From: Poseidonibacter ostreae | GTDB lineage: Bacteria > Campylobacterota > Campylobacteria > Campylobacterales > Arcobacteraceae | Reading direction: 5' to 3' | Assembly (NCBI RefSeq): GCF_009208055.1 | Contig: NZ_WFKI01000008.1 | Span: 1-64,000 of the forward strand | Length of the DNA stretch: 64,000 nucleotides | Part shown: piece after piece, positions 1-8,209 of the stretch | How positions within the stretch are numbered: the first letter of the stretch is position 1 | Layout of the letters: each line of letters starts with the position of its first letter | The notes under the pieces: model-generated | What the model was told of the DNA's origin: nothing | The model's input: only the letters and a program-made list of their open reading frames with translations | Databases searched by the model: none | Translations under genes and position numbers: made by a program

Positions 1-2
1 TT

Positions 3-37
3 ATTAATCTTAACTTTTTTAAAAAGTTTTGATTAAT
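3..37 (-). terminator. AT-rich inverted repeat abutting tRNA-Thr, possible tRNA-operon terminator
   Basis: A near-perfect inverted repeat (arms ATTAATC and AACTTTTT against AAAAAGTT and GATTAAT, with a TT/TT mismatch and a one-base centre) begins exactly where the CCA end of the tRNA-Thr gene stops. On the minus strand it follows the last tRNA, so it could be the operon terminator. It has almost no GC in the stem, and the sequence after it is beyond the window, so a U-tract cannot be checked. Confidence 0.35.
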
Positions 38-114
38 GGAGCTGGTGAAGGGACTTGAACCCCCGACCTGCTGATTACAAATCAGCTGCTCTAGCCAAGC
101 TGAGCTACACCAGC
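37..114 (-). tRNA. tRNA-Thr (anticodon TGT)
   Basis: The reverse complement folds as a cloverleaf: acceptor GCTGGTG pairs with CACCAGC, the anticodon stem CTGAT/ATCAG encloses a loop with TGT, and the T-arm carries GGTTCAAGTCC. CCA is encoded. It is the last of four tRNA genes transcribed leftward from the promoter at 454-482. Confidence 0.95.
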
Positions 115-150
115 ATAAATTCTAAAAAATAGAATTAAGTGTATAAAAAG

Positions 151-227
151 TGGTGTCAAGAGAGGGACTCGAACCCTCGACCTCCGGCTTATGAGACCAG
201 CGCTCTAGCCAGCTGAGCTACCTTGAC
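151..227 (-). tRNA. tRNA-Met (anticodon CAT), elongator type
   Basis: The reverse complement gives acceptor GTCAAGG, a normal D-arm, the anticodon loop CTCATAA on a CTGGT/GCCGG stem, T-arm GGTTCGAGTCC and encoded CCA. It lacks the initiator signatures seen in the neighbouring gene. A CAT anticodon could also belong to tRNA-Ile2 with a lysidine-modified C34; the sequence alone does not settle this, though elongator Met is the default reading. Confidence 0.85.
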
Positions 228-242
228 TTAACACACTAAAAT

Positions 243-319
<77 letters not shown>

Positions 320-361
320 AGCAATAATTTTTAGATATAAAAATTAAAAATATCTACTTAA

Positions 362-436
362 TGGATGGGGTAGAAGGATTCGAACCTTCGAATGACGGCA
401 CCAAAAGCCGTTGCCTTACCACTTGGCGATACCCCA
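362..436 (-). tRNA. tRNA-Gln (anticodon TTG)
   Basis: The reverse complement begins TGGGGTATCGCCAAGTGG, typical of bacterial tRNA-Gln with a weak first pair, has anticodon TTG in the loop of a CGGC/GCCG stem, and encodes CCA. It is the promoter-proximal gene of the tRNA operon. Charging is presumably by the GlnRS encoded at 12875-15148. Confidence 0.93.
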
Positions 437-453
437 ATCGTTTAAGTGCCGAA

Positions 454-482
454 ATTATAGTAAAAAAGCATATTTTTGTCAA
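454..482 (-). promoter_or_regulatory. Consensus sigma-70 promoter of the tRNA operon
   Basis: On the minus strand a perfect TTGACA (482-477) is followed by a 17-base spacer and a perfect TATAAT (459-454), placing the start about 10 bases before the mature 5' end of tRNA-Gln. A full consensus -35 box is unusual in Campylobacterota and fits a strong stable-RNA promoter. Confidence 0.85.
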
Positions 483-513
483 GAGGTTTTAGATTAAATT
501 TCAATATTTTTGA

Positions 514-519
514 TATAAT
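514..519 (+). promoter_or_regulatory. Putative -10 box for ribBA
   Basis: TATAAT lies about 37 bases before the ribBA start codon with no recognisable -35 box, which is usual for housekeeping promoters in this phylum. It is divergent from the tRNA promoter about 30 bases away. Confidence 0.5.
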
Positions 520-555
520 AATAAAAATATTAAATACTATATAAAAAGAAGAAAA

Positions 556-1587
556 ATGAACGCAATACAAAGAGTAAAAGAAGCAATTATAGAGATTCAA
601 AAAGGTAATATGGTTATTATGCTTGATGATGAAGATAGAGAGAATGAAGGTGATTTAGTTTATGCTGCAGCGCTAAGTACTCCAGAAAAAGTAAATTTTA
701 TGGCTACTCATGCAAAGGGATTAATTTGTGTATCAGTTACTAAAGAAACTGCAAACAAATTAGATTTAAATCCAATGGTTAGCTCAAACACATCATCTTA
801 TGAAACAGCATTTACAGTTTCAGTAGATGCAACTGATGCTTTAACGGGAATTAGTGCAGGGGAAAGAGATGATACTATTAGAATTTTAGCTAATCCAATT
901 TCAAAAGCACAAGAGCTTGTACGACCTGGACATATATTTCCTTTAATTGCTAAAGATGGTGGAGTACTTGTTCGAACAGGACATACTGAGGGAAGTGTTG
1001 ATTTATGTAAATTAGCAGGTCTTAATGGTGAAGCTGTAATTTGTGAAATCATGAAAGAAGATGGAACAATGGCAAGACGTGATGATTTAGATATTTTTGC
1101 ACAAAAACATGATATGAAGCAAATTTATATATCTGATTTAGTTGAATATAGATTATCACATGAAAATCTTGTTGAAAATATTTCAAGAGATGAAATTACT
1201 TTTTTTGGAACAAAAGCAATAAAAAAAGAGTTTAAAGATCATATTGGAAATATTCATACTGCAATTATTTTTGGAGAATTAAGTGAAGTTACACATGTAA
1301 AATTTCATACAGTAATTCCAGATATAAAACTATTTTTAAATGATGAAAAACTTCACTCAATGCTAAAAACAATTAATTTCCTTCAATCAAAAAGTGGAAT
1401 ATTAATATTCTTAAGTGATGATATGCAATCAAAAGAGTCTCAAAAAGATTATGGAATAGGGGCACAAATTCTTAATTCATTAAATATAAAACAAATTAAA
1501 CTTATGACAAGTGGTGGAAAACATTCATTTGTTGGATTAAATGGTTTTGGTTTAGAAATTATAGAAGAGATACAAATAGAGTGTTAA
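556..1587 (+). CDS. ribBA: RibBA-like 3,4-dihydroxy-2-butanone-4-phosphate synthase with degenerate C-terminal RibA-like domain
   Basis: Residues 1-200 are a RibB domain that converts ribulose 5-phosphate to the four-carbon unit of riboflavin: DDEDRENEGD at 24-33, RPGHIFPL at 123-130 and RTGHTEGSVDL at 140-150 are the active-site signatures. Residues about 205-343 are placed like a GTP cyclohydrolase II domain, but the zinc-binding cysteine cluster and GTP-site motif are not there; the only cysteine in that half is the final residue. The protein is therefore probably only a RibB, as described for other Campylobacterota RibBA hybrids, and a separate RibA is expected elsewhere. Start ATG follows AAGAAGAAAA. 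Confidence 0.88.
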   Translation: MNAIQRVKEAIIEIQKGNMVIMLDDEDRENEGDLVYAAALSTPEKVNFMATHAKGLICVSVTKETANKLDLNPMVSSNTSSYETAFTVSVDATDALTGISAGERDDTIRILANPISKAQELVRPGHIFPLIAKDGGVLVRTGHTEGSVDLCKLAGLNGEAVICEIMKEDGTMARRDDLDIFAQKHDMKQIYISDLVEYRLSHENLVENISRDEITFFGTKAIKKEFKDHIGNIHTAIIFGELSEVTHVKFHTVIPDIKLFLNDEKLHSMLKTINFLQSKSGILIFLSDDMQSKESQKDYGIGAQILNSLNIKQIKLMTSGGKHSFVGLNGFGLEIIEEIQIEC

Positions 1588-1617
1588 AAACCCTATTTGT
1601 ATAAAGTAAAATTATAA

Positions 1618-2112
1618 TTAAGAAGCTTTAGCTGCTGATTTAATTAAATCTAATGTTCTTTGAGGAATGATTAAATCATTTGATAATGTAATTTTATTAT
1701 CATTAAAATACTTAGATTCTAAAATTGTATTAATTTTATCTTCAAACTTTTGAATTACTGTTTCTTGAGTATCTTTATCTTCAATATCTAAAAATTGAGC
1801 AGGTTCTTGATTTACTACTCGTGCTAATCTAAAGTCAAATAAATACTTATTATCATGCTCTTCATTAAACTTACTACACATAGTTTTATAAACATCATTT
1901 AAATCAGCTTCATATTTTTTATATATTATTCCAGCAGAATCATTTAACAATTTAGAAAAATTGTTATAATTAACAAACATTTCTTTTAATTCATCGTCAT
2001 TTATTGAATCATTTTCAACATCAAATTTCTTTGATAATAAGTGATTACAACAGTAATACACTACCTCTTCTTCATTCTCTTTGATATCTTCTAAAAAGCT
2101 TGATAATTTCAT
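1618..2112 (-). CDS. Hypothetical protein, acidic, 164 aa
   Basis: I do not recognise a family. The protein is soluble, rich in Asp, Glu, Asn and Lys, with predicted helical segments and no signal peptide or membrane segment; cysteines occur as CC at about residues 21-22 plus one more. The start ATG is preceded by GGAGAAACA. It sits alone between the convergent ribBA gene and the terminator of the pckA operon, so it probably has its own promoter in the gap of about 20 bases after that terminator or depends on read-through. No function is inferred. Confidence 0.7.
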   Translation of the reverse strand: MKLSSFLEDIKENEEEVVYYCCNHLLSKKFDVENDSINDDELKEMFVNYNNFSKLLNDSAGIIYKKYEADLNDVYKTMCSKFNEEHDNKYLFDFRLARVVNQEPAQFLDIEDKDTQETVIQKFEDKINTILESKYFNDNKITLSNDLIIPQRTLDLIKSAAKAS

Positions 2113-2133
2113 TGTTTCTCCTATTTTTTTAGT

Positions 2134-2168
2134 TAAAAAAAGGAGTGAAAATTAATCCACTCCTTTTA
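2134..2168 (-). terminator. Rho-independent terminator of the oad-pckA operon
   Basis: A 10-bp stem (AAAAGGAGTG paired with CACTCCTTTT, loop of 10 bases) is followed on the minus strand by a run of seven T. It lies 30 bases after the pckA stop codon. Confidence 0.85.
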
Positions 2169-2196
2169 ACAGTAAATTTATTAGGAAAATTATACC

Positions 2197-3777
2197 TTAT
2201 AAAGTTGGTCCTGCAGCTGTAAAATCATATTCACTTTCTAAAGTTAAGTATTTTTTAAAGTTTTCAATATACATACCAGCTAATTTCTTAGTAGTTTCAT
2301 CATATTCAGCTTTATTATCCCATGTATTTCTAGGGTTTAATACTTCAGTTTCAACACCATCTAGTGTTTTTGGAATTCTTAAATTAAATACAGGTAATGT
2401 TTCGAATTCAGAGTTTTCAATTGAACCATCTAAAATTCCATTAATACAAGCTCTAGTATTTTTAATACTCATTCTTTTACCAACACCATAAGCTCCACCT
2501 GTCCATCCTGTGTTAACAAAATAAACATTTACATTATGCTTATCGATTTTTTGACCTAATAATTCTGCATAAACTGTAGGATTTAAAGGTAAAAATGCTT
2601 CTCCAAAACATGAAGAGAATGTTGCAACTGGTTCAGTAATACCTCTTTCAGTTCCTGCAACTTTTGCAGTATATCCACTTAGGAAGTAATACATTGCTTG
2701 TTGCTTATCAAGTTTTGCAACAGGAGGAAGTACTCCAAATGCATCTGCACATAGGAAAATTATATTAGTAGGGTGACCACCTTTCATATCAGGTGTGTGA
2801 TTTTCAATATGATCTAAAGGATAAGAAACTCTAGTGTTTTCTGTTTTTGAACCATCAGAGTAATCAACTACTCCATTTTCATCATAAACAACATTTTCTA
2901 AAATTGCACCTTTTTTAATCGCACCAAAAATTTCTGGTTCAGAATCTTTATCAAGATTAATAACTTTTGCATAACAACCACCTTCGAAGTTAAATACACC
3001 ATTATCATCCCAACCATGTTCATCATCACCAATTAAAGCTCTTTTAGGATCAGTTGAAAGTGTAGTTTTACCAGTTCCTGATAAACCAAAGAATAATGCA
3101 GTATCTCCATCTTCTCCAATATTTGCAGAACAATGCATTGCAAGTTTACCATCTAATGGCAACCAGTAATTCATCATTGAGAAAACACCTTTTTTCATTT
3201 CACCTGCATACCAAGTTCCACCAATCATTGCAATATTTTCTTCAACATTAAATACTACATATACTTCTGAATGTAAATTATGACTAGCATATGCCATATC
3301 AACAGTTTTACAAGCATTATATATTGTGAAATCAGGTTCAAAGTTATCTAACTCTTCTTGAGTTTGAGGAACAATAAACATATTTCTAATAAAGTGTGCT
3401 TGCCAAGCAACTTCAGTAATAAATCTAACAGACTTTCTAGAATCTAAAGATGCACCACAATATACATCTGTTACATATAAGTCTTTATTACTTAATTGTT
3501 TTTTTGAAGTAACTAATAACTCTTCATAAACTTCAGTAGATACTTTTTTATTAATATCTCCCCAAGCAATATATTTATTTGATGGATCTTGATTAACAAA
3601 AAACTTATCTTTTGGACTTCTTCCTGTGAAGATACCTGTATCTATCATAAGTGCACCAGTTGAAGATATTTTAGCACCTTCATTTTCTACTGCGTGATTC
3701 ATAAGAGTATCTACATCAAGATTTCTTCTAACCGTTCCAACATTTTCTAAACCTAAAGAGTCTTTAATCTCAGACAT
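2197..3777 (-). CDS. pckA: Phosphoenolpyruvate carboxykinase (ATP)
   Basis: Catalyses ATP-dependent conversion of oxaloacetate to phosphoenolpyruvate and CO2, the entry step of gluconeogenesis. At 526 aa it has the normal length for the ATP-dependent family. The kinase-type P-loop GLSGTGKTTLS is at residues 231-241, followed by the metal-binding segment IGDDEHGWDD; the oxaloacetate-binding TGRSPKDKF is at 51-59. It starts 27 bases after the oadB stop codon on the same strand and ends at a clear terminator, so it is the last gene of an oadG-oadA-oadB-pckA transcript. Together the genes handle oxaloacetate. Confidence 0.97.
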   Translation of the reverse strand: MSEIKDSLGLENVGTVRRNLDVDTLMNHAVENEGAKISSTGALMIDTGIFTGRSPKDKFFVNQDPSNKYIAWGDINKKVSTEVYEELLVTSKKQLSNKDLYVTDVYCGASLDSRKSVRFITEVAWQAHFIRNMFIVPQTQEELDNFEPDFTIYNACKTVDMAYASHNLHSEVYVVFNVEENIAMIGGTWYAGEMKKGVFSMMNYWLPLDGKLAMHCSANIGEDGDTALFFGLSGTGKTTLSTDPKRALIGDDEHGWDDNGVFNFEGGCYAKVINLDKDSEPEIFGAIKKGAILENVVYDENGVVDYSDGSKTENTRVSYPLDHIENHTPDMKGGHPTNIIFLCADAFGVLPPVAKLDKQQAMYYFLSGYTAKVAGTERGITEPVATFSSCFGEAFLPLNPTVYAELLGQKIDKHNVNVYFVNTGWTGGAYGVGKRMSIKNTRACINGILDGSIENSEFETLPVFNLRIPKTLDGVETEVLNPRNTWDNKAEYDETTKKLAGMYIENFKKYLTLESEYDFTAAGPTL

Positions 3778-3804
3778 AATTTAATTCTTCCTACTAATTA
3801 ATTT

Positions 3805-5127
3805 TTATTTAAATATTGATAAAAGAACACCCGCTGCAACGGCTGATCCAATTACTCCAGCAACATTAGGTCCCATCGCATGCATTAATAAAATGTTCGA
3901 TGAGTCATACTGTTGACCTTCTTTACTTACAACCCTTGCTGCCATAGGAACTGCTGATACTCCAGCAGCACCTATTAAAGGATTGATTTGATTGTCTTTT
4001 GAACTTAATAAGTTCATTGTTTTTGCCATTAAAACACCCATTGCAGTACCTGCAGCGAATGCTAATAGTCCAATTGCCATAATACCCATAGTTTCAGCTA
4101 CTAAGAATTGTTCTGCTGCTAGTTTTGAACCAACACCTAATCCTAAGAAGATAGTAACTATATTGATTAATGAATTCTGCATTGTATCAGAAAGTCTATC
4201 AACAACTCCTGATTCTTTAGCAAAGTTACCTAAACATAATGCTCCAATTAGAGGAGATGCATCTGGTAAAATTAATAAAGTTAATGTAACTACAACTAGA
4301 GGAAATACTATTTTCTCTAATTTAGAAACTTTTCTTGTACTTTTCATTCTTATTTTTCTTTCAGTTACAGTTGTTAACGCTCTCATAATTGGAGGTTGAA
4401 TAACTGGCACTAATGCCATATAAGAATAAGCAGCAACTGCAATTGCACCTAATAATTCAGGAGCTAAAGCAGAAGCTATAAATATTGACGTTGGACCATC
4501 AGCCCCACCAATAATAGAAATTGCTGCTGCTTGTTCTAAACTAAATTCAATACCTGGAACATATTGAGAAAGAACAACTGCTGCAACTAGTGAACCAAAA
4601 ATACCAAATTGTGCTGCACCACCAAGTAATGCAGTTTTAGGATTTGCTAATAATGGACCAAAGTCAGTCATAGCTCCAACTCCCATAAAAATCAGAAGTG
4701 GAAAAAACCCATTTGTAATACCCATATTATAGATAATTCCTAGCATTCCATCAGCACCTGCAATTTCTGCAATTGGAATATTGGCTAAAATTCCACCAAA
4801 TCCAATAGGAATTAGAAGTAATGGTTCAAAACCTTTTCTAATAGCTAAATAGAATAAGATTAAACAAATTATAATCATAATAACTCTACCATAGCTTTGT
4901 GCGAATACTGTTAATTCTTCACCATGAGGCCCTTTTAATCCTTCTTGAGGATCAATAATCGCTTTTATACCAGTTGTGCTATAAAACGAATCAACTAATT
5001 CTGACATTGATTTTGATACATACTCTTTTTTTTCTTCTGTTACTTCAGCAGGTGCTGATGCGGCAAAAGAGTTTACTGAAAATACAGCTAAAAGAGTAAA
5101 TAAAATTAAAAATAAACTTTTTTTCAT
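3805..5127 (-). CDS. oadB: Oxaloacetate decarboxylase, beta subunit (Na+-pumping membrane subunit)
   Basis: Integral membrane subunit that decarboxylates carboxybiotin and couples this to sodium export. It has about nine or more hydrophobic segments and the family signature IIGGADGPTSIFIAS. I place the start at the ATG at 5127, giving 440 aa, because GGAG lies about six bases upstream and the product then opens with a signal-peptide-like MKKSLFLILFTLLAVF ending near AAS; an in-frame ATG at 5154 would overlap oadA and lacks a good site. The N-terminal extension with a cleavable signal is longer than in classical Klebsiella-type OadB. Translation is coupled to oadA just upstream. Confidence 0.93.
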   Translation of the reverse strand: MKKSLFLILFTLLAVFSVNSFAASAPAEVTEEKKEYVSKSMSELVDSFYSTTGIKAIIDPQEGLKGPHGEELTVFAQSYGRVIMIIICLILFYLAIRKGFEPLLLIPIGFGGILANIPIAEIAGADGMLGIIYNMGITNGFFPLLIFMGVGAMTDFGPLLANPKTALLGGAAQFGIFGSLVAAVVLSQYVPGIEFSLEQAAAISIIGGADGPTSIFIASALAPELLGAIAVAAYSYMALVPVIQPPIMRALTTVTERKIRMKSTRKVSKLEKIVFPLVVVTLTLLILPDASPLIGALCLGNFAKESGVVDRLSDTMQNSLINIVTIFLGLGVGSKLAAEQFLVAETMGIMAIGLLAFAAGTAMGVLMAKTMNLLSSKDNQINPLIGAAGVSAVPMAARVVSKEGQQYDSSNILLMHAMGPNVAGVIGSAVAAGVLLSIFK

Positions 5128-5146
5128 TATTGCTCCAATAAAACTA

Positions 5147-6967
5147 TTAACCAATAATGGCTAAAGTTTGTCCTTCCTCAACTGCTGCATTAGGTGTAAC
5201 AAGAATTTCTTTTATAGTTCCAGATTCTGGAGCGTTAATATCAATTTCCATTTTCATTGCTTCTAAAATCATGATTTGTTGATCTTTTTCAACTTTATCA
5301 CCAACTTTTACAAGAATTTTCCAAACTGCACCATTTACAACAGCAGGAACTTCTACACCTTCACCATTTGAAGCAACAGGAGCTGTGGCTGCAGGTGCTT
5401 CATTTGAAGAAGCAACAGGAGTTACTTGAATATCAGCATTACCTTCAGCAATTGATACATTAAACTTTTGACCATCTACTACTACTGTATAGTTTCCATT
5501 TGCATTACTCATACTATTATTTTCTCCTAAATTACATTCTTTATCATTTTCACATGTAGAATCATTTTTTCTAATGTTTAATGGTGATTCACCTTTTAAG
5601 AAAGCGATACCTTTTTCATCACACGCAGCAGCTATAAAGATATTTTCTTCACTAGCTTCAATACCTTCAAGTTCTAATCTTTGTTTCCATACAGAGATTT
5701 TTTTCTTTTCATCTCTATCTGCAATATCTAAAGGATTTTCTTTTGTTGGTTCCATTTTTAATTTTTCAGCTGCAAGTGCAACAATTTCTTCATCTGGTGC
5801 TACTGGAGTTTTACCAAAGTAACCAAGTACCATTTTCCCATAACCTGGAGCTATTTGTTTCCATGGTCCAAACATAACGTTTGCGTATGCTTGTTGCCAA
5901 TAAAATTGAGAAACAGGAGTTACAGATGTACCATATCCACCTTTTTCAACAACTTCTCTCATAGCTTTAATTACTTCAGGGAATTTATTTAAAGTTCCAT
6001 TATCTCTCATCATTTGAGTGTTAGCAGTTAATGCTCCACCTGGCATTGGTGAGAAAGGAATTAAAGGAGATACTTGTGTTGCTTCTGGTGGAATAAAGTA
6101 ATCTTTTAAACAATCAGTTAAAACTTCTTCATACTTTAATACTTTTTCAATATCAAGACCACCTAAATCGTAGTTCTTACCTTTAACTGCATGTAACATT
6201 GTTAAAATATCTGGTTGTGAAGTTCCACCTGAAACGGGACTTGCTGCTAAATCAATACCATCAGCTCCAGCTTCTAATGCAGCTAAATAACAAGATACAG
6301 AAACTCCAGCTGTTTCATGAGTATGTAATCTAATATGAGTATCATTTCCAACTAGTTTTCTAGCCATTTGAATAGTTTCATATACTTTTTGAGGTGATGC
6401 AGTTCCTGAAGCATCTTTAAAACAAAGTGAATCATGAGGAACCCCACTATCAAGAATTTGTCTTAAAGTCTTTTCATAAAATGCTACATCATGTGCACCT
6501 GTACACCCTGGAGGTAAATCCATTAAAGTTACAACTACTTCATGATTTAAACCATATTTCTTAATACACTCAGCAGAGTATTCTAAGTTTTGAACATCAT
6601 TTAAAGCATCAAAATTTCGGATTGTTGTTGTACCATGTTTTGCAAACATTTTTGCATGTAAGTCGATTAGTTCTCTAGAACCTGTATCTAACATTACCGT
6701 GTTGATACCACGTGCAAGAGTTTGTAAGTTTGCATCTGGACCAACAATTTCTCTGAATTTGTCCATCATTTCAAATGCATTTTCTTGTAAGTAGAAAAAT
6801 AAAGATTGGAACCTAGCTCCACCACCAAACTCAAAATGAGTTATACCCGCATCTTTTGCAGCTTCTACAGCTGGAAAGAAGTCGTTCATTAAAACTCTAC
6901 CACCAAAGACAGATTGGAATCCATCCCTAAATGTAGTATCCATTACATCTATATACTTTTTCGCCAT
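5147..6967 (-). CDS. oadA: Oxaloacetate decarboxylase, alpha subunit (biotin carboxyltransferase)
   Basis: Cytoplasmic subunit transferring the carboxyl group of oxaloacetate to biotin. The N-terminal carboxyltransferase TIM barrel begins DTTFRDGFQSVF and continues with the metal site HTHETAG; a conserved carboxylase domain follows, then an Ala/Pro-rich linker and a C-terminal biotinyl domain with EAMKMEI (biotinylated Lys about 36 residues from the end). Two ATGs, at 6973 and 6967, are possible; the first overlaps the oadG stop as TAATG, but the second has better spacing from AAAAGG, so I use 6967. Homologues without oadB/oadG act as pyruvate carboxylase subunit B; the partner genes here favour the decarboxylase. 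Confidence 0.93.
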   Translation of the reverse strand: MAKKYIDVMDTTFRDGFQSVFGGRVLMNDFFPAVEAAKDAGITHFEFGGGARFQSLFFYLQENAFEMMDKFREIVGPDANLQTLARGINTVMLDTGSRELIDLHAKMFAKHGTTTIRNFDALNDVQNLEYSAECIKKYGLNHEVVVTLMDLPPGCTGAHDVAFYEKTLRQILDSGVPHDSLCFKDASGTASPQKVYETIQMARKLVGNDTHIRLHTHETAGVSVSCYLAALEAGADGIDLAASPVSGGTSQPDILTMLHAVKGKNYDLGGLDIEKVLKYEEVLTDCLKDYFIPPEATQVSPLIPFSPMPGGALTANTQMMRDNGTLNKFPEVIKAMREVVEKGGYGTSVTPVSQFYWQQAYANVMFGPWKQIAPGYGKMVLGYFGKTPVAPDEEIVALAAEKLKMEPTKENPLDIADRDEKKKISVWKQRLELEGIEASEENIFIAAACDEKGIAFLKGESPLNIRKNDSTCENDKECNLGENNSMSNANGNYTVVVDGQKFNVSIAEGNADIQVTPVASSNEAPAATAPVASNGEGVEVPAVVNGAVWKILVKVGDKVEKDQQIMILEAMKMEIDINAPESGTIKEILVTPNAAVEEGQTLAIIG

Positions 6968-6972
6968 TAACA

Positions 6973-7215
6973 TTAACCTTTTAGATTTTTGTGATGCTGT
7001 ACAGCTGCGACAATAGCAGCTACTTTTGCAGTTTCATTAGATGATGCATTTGTATTTGGCCTTTTTACTGGCTCTATTTTCTTTTCAGGAAAATATTTTG
7101 TTAATAATGCAGCCTGAGCTTTAAGCACAAAAATCATAATAATTAAAAATGAGAATACAACACCCATTCCTAATGCCATAAATTTCAATGCTTCCGTAAC
7201 TAAGTTTATTTCCAT
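6973..7215 (-). CDS. oadG: Oxaloacetate decarboxylase, gamma subunit
   Basis: A small (80 aa) subunit with one N-terminal membrane helix (residues about 9-32, MALGMGVVFSFLIIMIFVL) and a polar C-terminal tail with histidines (VQHHKN), as in OadG, which assembles the complex and binds metal. I place the start at ATG 7215 because GGAGAAA lies seven bases upstream; an upstream in-frame start at 7236 has no such site. It is the first subunit gene of the operon, and its stop codon overlaps the alternative oadA start. Confidence 0.85.
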   Translation of the reverse strand: MEINLVTEALKFMALGMGVVFSFLIIMIFVLKAQAALLTKYFPEKKIEPVKRPNTNASSNETAKVAAIVAAVQHHKNLKG

Positions 7216-7225
7216 AACTTTCTCC

Positions 7226-7236
7226 GTGGTTACCAC
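7226..7236 (-). promoter_or_regulatory. Short inverted repeat immediately before the oadG ribosome binding site
   Basis: GTGG-TAA-CCAC on the minus strand could form a small hairpin ending one or two bases before the GGAG of oadG. It might modulate initiation or be an operator half; the stem is only four or five pairs, so chance is possible. Confidence 0.25.
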
Positions 7237-7328
7237 AATGTGATTATTAGTGTAATAATATATTAAACTAGCTTTATTAACATTTATACTTATCTTTGAT
7301 TTTTATTAAATTGTTAAATTTGAATTTT

Positions 7329-7424
7329 TTATAATACTTTATCTCCAAACTGGTAAATTAAAGTGTCAACTTTATGAAAAAAATTCATAACGTTATTTCT
7401 TGTTTCAATAATTTTTCTTGCCAT
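7329..7424 (-). CDS. Probable small protein, 31 aa, upstream of oadG
   Basis: An ATG at 7424 preceded by AAAGGA with six-base spacing opens a 31-codon frame ending TAA at 7329. The product begins MARKIIETRNNVMNFFHKV and continues with DTLIYQFG; it is basic at the N-terminus and could form one amphipathic helix. Codon use is like the neighbouring genes. It occupies what would otherwise be a gap of about 320 bases between oadG and the S24 regulator. I do not recognise a family. A strong ribosome binding site and sensible composition support it; a leader peptide or chance ORF is the alternative. Confidence 0.55.
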   Translation of the reverse strand: MARKIIETRNNVMNFFHKVDTLIYQFGDKVL

Positions 7425-7478
7425 TTTGTGTCCTTTTGTATTTAATATTTCAAATTCTATAATATTTTCCAAAAGTAC

Positions 7479-7507
7479 TTGAAAAATATTGCATTTTGTA
7501 ATATAAT
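7479..7507 (+). promoter_or_regulatory. Sigma-70 promoter of the S24 regulator gene
   Basis: TTGAAA (7479-7484), a 17-base spacer and TATAAT (7502-7507) lie 30 bases before the start codon. AAAAGGA follows as ribosome binding site. This is one of the few promoters here with a recognisable -35 box. Confidence 0.8.
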
Positions 7508-7536
7508 TATGTAAAGACTATGTAAAAGGATTTAAA

Positions 7537-8193
7537 ATGCTTATTGTAAGTGAAATCATAGATAAATTAAAAGATATACTAAGTGCTGATGGAGTAAATG
7601 GAAAAATATTCGATAAAGATGTGGCAACTTCTTTAGAATTATCGCAAGCAAATTTTGCAACAATGAAAAATAGAGGGAAGATTCCATACTCTAATATATT
7701 AAATTTTTGTGCAAAAAAGAAAATATCAATAAATTGGCTTCTTTACAACCAAAATCCAGGTTCATTAGTAGATAGTACAGACAAATACTGGATAAAGTAT
7801 TTTCCTGAAGTTGCTGTTAGTGCTGGTGGCGGTGCATATGAAAATGATGATGATTTTGAATCTTTAGAAGTTCCTGCATATTTTATTGATAGATTAGGTG
7901 GAAAAGATAATTTAAAAAATATTGATGCAATAAATGTAGTAGGGGACTCAATGGAACCTACACTAAACGATGATAATATCATATTTTTAGATAAAACAAA
8001 AAATGATTGTTCAAGAGATGGAATATATGCATTTACTACTGTTCATGGATTATTTGTAAAAAGAATACAAAAAAGAGTTGATGGTAACCTAGATATCATT
8101 TCAGATAATAAAGACTATCCATCACAAGTATTAAATAATTCTGATATTAAAATTGTAGGAAAAGTAATAAGTACTTTTGGAACAATATATTAG
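7537..8193 (+). CDS. S24/LexA-like transcriptional regulator with N-terminal helix-turn-helix (CI-type)
   Basis: A 218-aa protein with a probable DNA-binding domain in residues about 5-70 (DVATSLELSQANFATMKNRGKIP resembles the CI-repressor helix-turn-helix of C. jejuni-type regulators) and a C-terminal S24 peptidase domain. The serine nucleophile is S138 in VVGDSMEPTL and the general-base lysine is K175 in GLFVKRIQ; the likely self-cleavage point is Ala96-Gly97 in VSAGGGA. Such proteins are cleaved on RecA activation or act as uncleaved stress regulators. No phage genes surround it, so a chromosomal regulator is likelier than a prophage repressor. Targets are unknown; the divergent oad region is a candidate. 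Confidence 0.85.
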   Translation: MLIVSEIIDKLKDILSADGVNGKIFDKDVATSLELSQANFATMKNRGKIPYSNILNFCAKKKISINWLLYNQNPGSLVDSTDKYWIKYFPEVAVSAGGGAYENDDDFESLEVPAYFIDRLGGKDNLKNIDAINVVGDSMEPTLNDDNIIFLDKTKNDCSRDGIYAFTTVHGLFVKRIQKRVDGNLDIISDNKDYPSQVLNNSDIKIVGKVISTFGTIY

Positions 8194-8209
8194 AAAATTG
8201 ATTTCAAAT

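Noticed and set aside
3..37. Inverted repeat beside tRNA-Thr as an integration (att) site
   Set aside because: There is no integrase or duplicated tRNA 3' end in view, and xerH is a housekeeping recombinase. A terminator is simpler.
5128..5154. Longer N-terminus for OadB starting at 5154
   Set aside because: It would overlap oadA and put nine extra residues before a clean signal peptide; the ATG at 5127 has GGAG at good spacing.
7537..8193. Prophage boundary marked by the CI-like repressor
   Set aside because: The flanking genes are all core metabolic or translation genes with no integrase, structural or lysis genes.
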